From: JALYNX01 sp044867525
GTDB taxonomy: Bacteria > Actinomycetota > Acidimicrobiia > Spongiisociales > ZC4RG35
Assembly: GCA_044867525.1 (NCBI GenBank)
Contig: JBIOVB010000060.1
Span: 1 to 17,850, forward strand
Length of the DNA stretch: 17,850 nucleotides
Direction: 5' to 3'
Part shown: positions 13,938-17,850 of the stretch, in pieces
Position numbering within the stretch: position 1 is the stretch's first letter
Layout: the number at the start of each line of letters is the position of its first letter
The notes under the pieces: model-generated
Told to the model about the DNA's origin: nothing
Database searches by the model: none
Seen by the model: the letters and a program-made list of their open reading frames with translations, nothing else
Program-made: the position numbers and the translations under genes

Positions 13938-13950
13938 GACACTTCAGGGC
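13931..13950. terminator. Inverted repeat holding both convergent stop codons
   Basis: GCCCTGA-GACACT-TCAGGGC is a perfect 7-bp stem with a 6-nt loop. The TGA of the plus-strand GT2 gene is in the left arm and the TGA of the minus-strand oxidoreductase gene is in the right arm. No T-tract follows on either side, so it is not a standard intrinsic terminator, but its place between convergent genes suggests bidirectional termination or 3'-end protection. Confidence 0.45.
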
Positions 13951-15143
13951 AAGACTCTCTTGCCCACGACTCGCGCGAACAGGGGCGCCACGGTCAGCTT
14001 TCCTGTGTCGACCGTGTGATAGCGCCCATAACTCGCAACGCCGATCTCGAATCGATTGTGGAGTTCGCTCAAGCGGTCATCGATGTCACTCGAACCCCAG
14101 GCGAAGATCGCCCCTCCCAATAGCTGTGCGGATGCGAGGTCGTCCTCCGGGATCCGGCTCACCCCCGGAATCACTGAGGCGAGCCCGGCGGCGATCCCCG
14201 ACCTGATCTTCGCCGTCGACGCGTCGGGTGGATTTCGCAGCCGCGCCGGTAGCTCGAGGTCCGAGGATGTGCCCTGCAGCCCACTCGGATACCAGGACAG
14301 ATAGCACGAGCCGTCGGCGTAATCGACGACGTCCCCGAAGGGCCCGAGCACGATCGTCGTCGTTGGCAGCGAAACATCGGACCTCACAAGCAGAAAGTGC
14401 TTGACGCGATGCAACCAAGGACGCGGGGGCGGAATACCGGCGCTGGCGTCCACCGCCAGCCTGCCCTCCCAGAGAGCGTTCACAACGTGGTCGTAGTCGA
14501 CCGCGCCCTCACCCGACGAGTCGGCGTAGAGCACAGTCACACGTTGCTCCCCGATCGCGACGCCACGGACCTGCGTCTCGAAGACCGTCTTTATCGAATC
14601 ATCGACAGAGACACGGCTTCTCACCGCTTTCGCCAGTGCAGCCGGGTCGATGGCAACCTCGCTGGTCCTGAAGACTGCTGCGATCGTCGCCGGGTCGTAA
14701 TCGGATTCCAACTCGCCGTGGGTGAGTAGACGCGGCGGTTTACTGACGTCGATCCCGAAGTACTCCCCTCCGGTGATCCGCTCGACGCCGAGACGATGAG
14801 TTTCCCGCATATGGCTCGCGACCTCCTCAGGGTCCAGAAGACTGTCGCGGTGCACCGCGTAGTTGAAGGACGCGGAGGTCACCAGCCCAACCCGGGAAGC
14901 GCCCAGCCATCGCTGGAGATAGGGGGCGAAGGTGGCCGCTCCTTCGACCATGGCAGCCACGGTCCGCCTCGATCGATCGTTGGCATAGACGTAGCCGAGA
15001 TGGATTTTTCCCTCGTTGTTGAGTGATGCTTGGGTCATGCACTGGGGCTCGCGGTCGTATAGATCGACCTCGGCACCACGGTCCACGAGCTCCATTGCCA
15101 CAGTCGCGCCTTGCAGACCACCTCCGAGAACGGCTACGCGCAT
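13944..15143 (-). CDS. FAD-dependent oxidoreductase (DAO-like)
   Basis: The product is 399 aa. The N-terminus MRVAVLGGGLQGATVAMELV is a dinucleotide-binding GxGxxG motif, followed by VDLYDRE (26-32), whose acidic end fits binding of the FAD ribose. Residues 40-54 (SLNNEGKIHLGYVYA) are the second conserved block, typical of DAO-type oxidoreductases found in surface-polysaccharide clusters. The C-terminal TVDTGKLTVAPLFARVVGK fits the closing FAD-contact region of this fold. The substrate is unknown; I infer a sugar or polyisoprenoid-linked intermediate only from context. ATG 15143 is chosen because the Rossmann strand begins there; an ATG 49 codons upstream would run into the rmlC side. The gene is divergent from rmlC and convergent with the GT2 gene. 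Confidence 0.75.
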   Translation of the reverse strand: MRVAVLGGGLQGATVAMELVDRGAEVDLYDREPQCMTQASLNNEGKIHLGYVYANDRSRRTVAAMVEGAATFAPYLQRWLGASRVGLVTSASFNYAVHRDSLLDPEEVASHMRETHRLGVERITGGEYFGIDVSKPPRLLTHGELESDYDPATIAAVFRTSEVAIDPAALAKAVRSRVSVDDSIKTVFETQVRGVAIGEQRVTVLYADSSGEGAVDYDHVVNALWEGRLAVDASAGIPPPRPWLHRVKHFLLVRSDVSLPTTTIVLGPFGDVVDYADGSCYLSWYPSGLQGTSSDLELPARLRNPPDASTAKIRSGIAAGLASVIPGVSRIPEDDLASAQLLGGAIFAWGSSDIDDRLSELHNRFEIGVASYGRYHTVDTGKLTVAPLFARVVGKRVLP

Positions 15144-15241
15144 CGTGCACCGATTCGATCGCAAATCACGGCGGAAAAGGTAATCGCATGACCAACCGAC
15201 CTTGGATCCAGGCAAGCAGCCTGGCTGTACCCTCCGCCGCA
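15144..15241. promoter_or_regulatory. Divergent promoter region upstream of rmlC, with a small hairpin
   Basis: On the plus strand TACCCT (15228-15233) lies 8 nt before ATG 15242 and TTGGAT (15202-15207) could be a -35, but the 20-bp spacing is long. Between them is the perfect inverted repeat CCAGGC-AAGCA-GCCTGG (15208-15224), a possible operator. An upstream in-frame ATG at 15188 has AAAGG shortly before it, so part of this region could instead be coding for an 18-residue N-terminal extension of RmlC. For the minus-strand gene I see no clear promoter. Confidence 0.35.
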
Positions 15242-15790
15242 ATGGATGCCCTCGCCACGTCGCTCGATGGCGTTCTCGTTCTCGAGCCATCGGCTCATCA
15301 GGATGACAGGGGATTCTTCTTCGAGAGCTGGAGCCGGGACGAGTTCATTACGGTGACCGGAGTCGATGTCGACTTCGTCCGTGATGGCCACTCAGGCTCG
15401 AAGCGCGGTGTGCTCCGGGGCCTGCACTACCAGGTCCCGCCTGACGCCCTCGGAAAGCTGGTGCGGGTCACTACAGGGACCGTGTTCGACGTTGCCGTCG
15501 ATCTGCGAAGGTCCTCACCCACCTTCCGGGATTGGTTTGGCACGATGATCTCAGCGGAGAACCGGCTGCAGGTCTGGGTGCCGCCCGGGTTCGCCCATGG
15601 ATTTCTGACGATCTCGGAATGGGCCGAGGTCCAGTACAAGGTCACCGGCGCCTACTCGCAGCATTCCGAGCGGGCCCTTCGCTGGGACGATCCCGAACTC
15701 GGCATCTCCTGGCCCCTGGAGGGCGACCCGATCCTCTCCGCCAAGGACTCCGCCGGCGACTCTCTGCAGCACGCCGAGCTGTTCGACTGA
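15242..15790 (+). CDS. rmlC: dTDP-4-dehydrorhamnose 3,5-epimerase
   Basis: RmlC epimerises dTDP-4-dehydro-6-deoxyglucose at C3 and C5, the third step of dTDP-L-rhamnose synthesis, in the cytoplasm. The 182-aa product has normal family length and the cupin hallmarks: DDRGFFFESW (21-30), GVLRGLHYQ (57-64... region) with catalytic His62, Lys72 in LGKLVRV, VWVPPGFAHGF (111-121) and QYKVTGAYS (131-139). Asp169 in ILSAKD completes the His-Asp pair. ATG 15242 gives numbering that matches characterised RmlC proteins. An upstream in-frame ATG (15188) would give 200 aa and cannot be excluded. It is the first gene of rmlC-rmlB-(rmlA remnant)-rmlD, 11 nt before rmlB. Confidence 0.95.
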   Translation: MDALATSLDGVLVLEPSAHQDDRGFFFESWSRDEFITVTGVDVDFVRDGHSGSKRGVLRGLHYQVPPDALGKLVRVTTGTVFDVAVDLRRSSPTFRDWFGTMISAENRLQVWVPPGFAHGFLTISEWAEVQYKVTGAYSQHSERALRWDDPELGISWPLEGDPILSAKDSAGDSLQHAELFD

Positions 15791-15801
15791 AGCGTCGCAC
15801 G

Positions 15802-16773
15802 ATGGGACGTCGCTTCCTGGTCACCGGAGGTGCGGGATTCATAGGATCGAACTTCATCCGCTACCTGTTGCAGCAGGAGCCGGAGGCAACGGTGACCAAC
15901 CTCGACTCGCTCACCTATGCAGGGGTCGAGGCAACGGCTGAGGAGTTGGGACGTCTGCCGGGGCACAATCTGGTTCGCGGCGACATACGTGATTCCGACC
16001 TCGTCGAGAAGCTGATGATCGACCACGACGTCGTGGTGCATTTCGCCGCCGAAAGCCATGTCGACCGCTCCATCGAGGCTCCGGCGGTCTTTATCGACAC
16101 CAATGTGATCGGCACCGGCTCCCTCCTGGAAGCGGCCCGTCGCCACCCGCCAAAACGATTCATCCACGTCTCGACCGACGAGGTATACGGGTCGGTTCCC
16201 GGCAAAGCGGTCTCAGAGGAGCACCGGCTCCACCCAACATCTCCGTACTCGGCGTCCAAGGCCGGTTCGGACCTCCTGGCGTTGGCCTATGCCGCGACCT
16301 TCGACTGCCCGGTGATCGTGACCAGGTGCACCAACAACTACGGCCCTTATCAGCACCCTGAGAAATTGATCCCGCTGTTCGTGACCAACCTCCTCGACGG
16401 GGAACGGGTCCCGCTCTACGGCGCGGGCAAGAACGAGCGTGACTGGCTGTTCGTCGAAGACCATTGCGCTGCGATCCTTCTCCTAGTGGACGAGGGGAAC
16501 GCGGGTGAGATCTACAACATCGGAGCCGATGCCCAGTTGTCCAACATCGACGTGACCCATCGCATACTCCACCTCCTTGGAAAGGACGAGGGCTGGATCG
16601 ACCGCGTCGAAGACCGACCGGGCCACGACTTCCGCTACGCGGTCGACTCGTCACGACTACGTGACCTGGGTTGGCGCCCGGCTCATTCCTTCGACGACCG
16701 TCTGGAGGCGACGGTCGACTGGTATCGGGCCCGCGAGGACTGGTGGCGGCCGATCAAGCGGCCGATCTCATGA
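15802..16773 (+). CDS. rmlB: dTDP-glucose 4,6-dehydratase
   Basis: RmlB converts dTDP-glucose to dTDP-4-dehydro-6-deoxyglucose using bound NAD. The 323-aa product is an extended short-chain dehydrogenase. It has the NAD motif VTGGAGFIGSNF (7-18), HFAAESHVDRSI (80-91), STDEVYG (124-130) with the catalytic Thr125-Asp126-Glu127 set, and YSASK (149-153) with Tyr149 and Lys153. RCTNNYGPYQHPEKLIPLF (175-193) follows, and near 212-220 ERDWLFVED is the sugar-nucleotide binding signature. All catalytic residues are present. ATG 15802 begins directly at the Rossmann strand; the ribosome binding site is poor, suggesting coupling to rmlC. The stop overlaps the ATG of the tiny rmlA-like ORF. Confidence 0.96.
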   Translation: MGRRFLVTGGAGFIGSNFIRYLLQQEPEATVTNLDSLTYAGVEATAEELGRLPGHNLVRGDIRDSDLVEKLMIDHDVVVHFAAESHVDRSIEAPAVFIDTNVIGTGSLLEAARRHPPKRFIHVSTDEVYGSVPGKAVSEEHRLHPTSPYSASKAGSDLLALAYAATFDCPVIVTRCTNNYGPYQHPEKLIPLFVTNLLDGERVPLYGAGKNERDWLFVEDHCAAILLLVDEGNAGEIYNIGADAQLSNIDVTHRILHLLGKDEGWIDRVEDRPGHDFRYAVDSSRLRDLGWRPAHSFDDRLEATVDWYRAREDWWRPIKRPIS

Positions 16774-16841
16774 AGGGGATCGTGCTTGCCCGTGGCTCCA
16801 CCCATCGCCATTACCTGGAACAGCTGCTCGAGGCCCGATGA
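16770..16841 (+). pseudogene. rmlA: 23-codon rmlA remnant: N- and C-terminal ends joined in frame
   Basis: A complete ATG-to-TGA ORF of 23 codons lies exactly between rmlB and rmlD. Its first ten residues, MKGIVLARGS, match the start of RmlA (glucose-1-phosphate thymidylyltransferase, MKGIxLAGGSGTR). Its last ten, HYLEQLLEAR, match the usual C-terminus of that family (GYGxYLLxLLE). Intact RmlA is about 290 aa, so roughly 265 internal codons are absent. The glycine-rich nucleotide loop GGSGTR reads RGSTHR, so the remnant cannot bind a nucleotide. It overlaps both neighbours by ATGA (16770-16773 and 16838-16841), as an intact translationally coupled rmlA would. Interpretation: in-frame deletion followed by drift, possibly kept because it passes ribosomes from rmlB to rmlD. 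The homology calls are from memory of the family, and an assembly deletion is the main alternative. Confidence 0.72.
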
Positions 16842-17689
16842 GGGGCAGCGTGCTTCTTATCGGCGCCACGGGCCAAGTTGGGACCGCCCTCGCCCGCATC
16901 ATCGAGAACGTATCTGCACCCACCCGGGAGCAATTCGACCTGGCTCTCATCGAGCGCGAGTCGGCTCGGGATCTGATCCGTGCCAGCCGCGCCGACATCG
17001 TCATCAACTGTGCCGGATACACCGCAGTCGACCGCGCCGAGGGAGAGGTGGGGACGGTCGAAGCGGTCAACGGGTCGGCCGTTGGGGTGTTGGCGGCGGC
17101 CGCCGTGGAAGCCGGTACCGCCTTCGTCACCTTTTCCACCGACTACGTCTTCGATGGCACCGCTACCGAGCCTTACCTCGAATCGGCGATCCCGTCGCCG
17201 ATCAACGCCTACGGCCGGAGCAAGCTGCACGGAGAGCAGCTTGCTTTGGACGCCAACCCCCAGTCTTTGGTGATCCGCACCTCGTGGGTGATCTCCTCGA
17301 CACACCCCAACTTCGTCTCGAGAGTGCTCGAGAAGGATGGCCGGCAGCCGGTTGTGGATGTCGTGGACGACCAGCGCGGGAGCCCGACGATCGCCTCCGA
17401 TCTCGCCGCAGCCACGATCGACGCCATCGATGCGAGGGCAACGGGGATCCTGCATCTGGCAAATCGGGGATCGACTACCTGGTACCGGTTGGCCGTGGCA
17501 GCCTTCGGAGCTGCAGGGCTCGACCACTCACAGTTGCGACCGTGTGCCACGGCCGACTACCGGGGTAAGGCGACACGGCCGGCGTACACGGTGCTGGCCT
17601 CGGAACGACTCGATCGCCTCGGCCTCCGGGAAATGCCCCACTGGGAAGAGTCCCTCACCGGGGTGGTGGCGGAGATGATGCGGGGTTGA
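16838..17689 (+). CDS. rmlD: dTDP-4-dehydrorhamnose reductase
   Basis: RmlD reduces dTDP-4-dehydrorhamnose to dTDP-L-rhamnose with NAD(P)H, the last step of the pathway. The 283-aa product is of normal family length. It shows the Rossmann motif VLLIGATGQVGTAL (5-18), INCAGYTAVDRAE (56-68), TFSTDYVFDG (98-107) with catalytic Thr101, and YGRSKLHGE (125-133) with Tyr125 and Lys129. VIRTSWV (145-151) and the VDDQRGSPT block (176-184) are the usual substrate-side motifs. ATG 16838 is chosen because the Rossmann strand begins at once and it overlaps the stop of the rmlA remnant (ATGA). The open frame extends upstream inside rmlB, but that part is antisense-free overlap without family match. Confidence 0.95.
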   Translation: MRGSVLLIGATGQVGTALARIIENVSAPTREQFDLALIERESARDLIRASRADIVINCAGYTAVDRAEGEVGTVEAVNGSAVGVLAAAAVEAGTAFVTFSTDYVFDGTATEPYLESAIPSPINAYGRSKLHGEQLALDANPQSLVIRTSWVISSTHPNFVSRVLEKDGRQPVVDVVDDQRGSPTIASDLAAATIDAIDARATGILHLANRGSTTWYRLAVAAFGAAGLDHSQLRPCATADYRGKATRPAYTVLASERLDRLGLREMPHWEESLTGVVAEMMRG

Positions 17690-17712
17690 GCTGCCGCCAC
17701 CACACAGACAGA

Positions 17713-17718
17713 TAGGTT
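17713..17718 (+). promoter_or_regulatory. Likely -10 element of a leaderless transcript
   Basis: TAGGTT fits TANNNT and is followed by exactly six bases before ATG 17725, the same geometry as at 4227-4239. TTGAGC at the end of rmlD could be a -35, but the 21-bp spacing is long. No ribosome binding site is seen. Confidence 0.4.
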
Positions 17719-17724
17719 TCGCCC

Positions 17725-17850
17725 ATGGCCACCTGGACCCGGGAGCACATCTTCGGAGCCAGGTACACGCCGCGCCCTCTGACCGAGTTCGTCGGCGAGC
17801 CAGAGCCACTGATCTGGCAGACCGTCAATCCCTTCCAAGGCGCAGACGCC
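17725..17850 (+). CDS. Unrecognised protein, N-terminal 42 residues only
   Basis: An open frame runs from ATG 17725 to the right edge. The visible part begins MATWTREHIFGARYTPRP and contains FVGEPEPLIWQTVNPFQG; it has no signal peptide or membrane segment. I do not recognise the family from 42 residues. It lies 35 nt after rmlD behind its own -10-like hexamer, so it may start a new transcript. It is probably part of the same surface-glycan region, but only position suggests that. Confidence 0.6.
   Translation, partial: MATWTREHIFGARYTPRPLTEFVGEPEPLIWQTVNPFQGADA

Noticed and set aside
15532..15801. Upstream extension of the rmlB frame into rmlC
   Set aside because: The dehydratase family begins at the RRFLVTGGAGFIGS strand; the 90 upstream codons are an out-of-frame reading of rmlC.

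Overview
The window is GC-rich and densely coded on both strands, with no rRNA, tRNA, CRISPR array or insertion sequence that I can see. The best taxonomic clue is a cysteine-containing S-layer-homology (SLH)-like repeat, consensus GCNPPxNxxFCPxRxxTRxEMA, found nine times in three secreted proteins. Together with GTG starts, likely leaderless transcripts and an N-terminal-motif SpoIID protein, it suggests a high-GC actinobacterium, probably of the class Acidimicrobiia. The taxonomy is inference.

Left part (1-4198): a minus-strand pair encodes a secreted glucose/sorbosone-dehydrogenase-like protein with three N-terminal SLH-like repeats and, downstream, a SpoIID/LytB-like protein that runs off the left edge. 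Divergent from them is a secreted subtilisin-like protease with three C-terminal SLH-like repeats. Middle (4239-9883): a tight plus-strand run of three glycosyltransferase genes. They encode a CgeB-like GT-B enzyme, a GT2/degenerate GT2/polysaccharide-pyruvyltransferase fusion, and a MurG/GT28-like enzyme. Facing them tail to tail (9880-10986) is a secreted M23 peptidase with three C-terminal SLH-like repeats. Then (11107-13937) comes a translationally coupled pair of glycosyltransferases, each with an N-terminal membrane hairpin. It converges on a minus-strand FAD-dependent oxidoreductase (13944-15143) through a hairpin that contains both stop codons. Right part (15242-17689): dTDP-L-rhamnose genes rmlC, rmlB and rmlD. 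Between rmlB and rmlD, where rmlA would be expected, lies a 23-codon ORF that looks like the first and last residues of RmlA joined together. A new gene begins at 17725 and runs off the right edge.

How it may fit together: the locus appears to make a cell-surface polysaccharide (dTDP-rhamnose supply plus five glycosyltransferase proteins) that may carry pyruvate ketals. Interleaved are secreted enzymes carrying SLH-like modules. In Firmicutes, SLH domains bind pyruvylated secondary cell-wall polymers made with CsaB-type pyruvyltransferases. The window therefore looks like an actinobacterial version of a glycan anchor plus anchored-enzyme system, with disulfide-capable SLH repeats. The family assignments are good; the functional link between the parts is inference.
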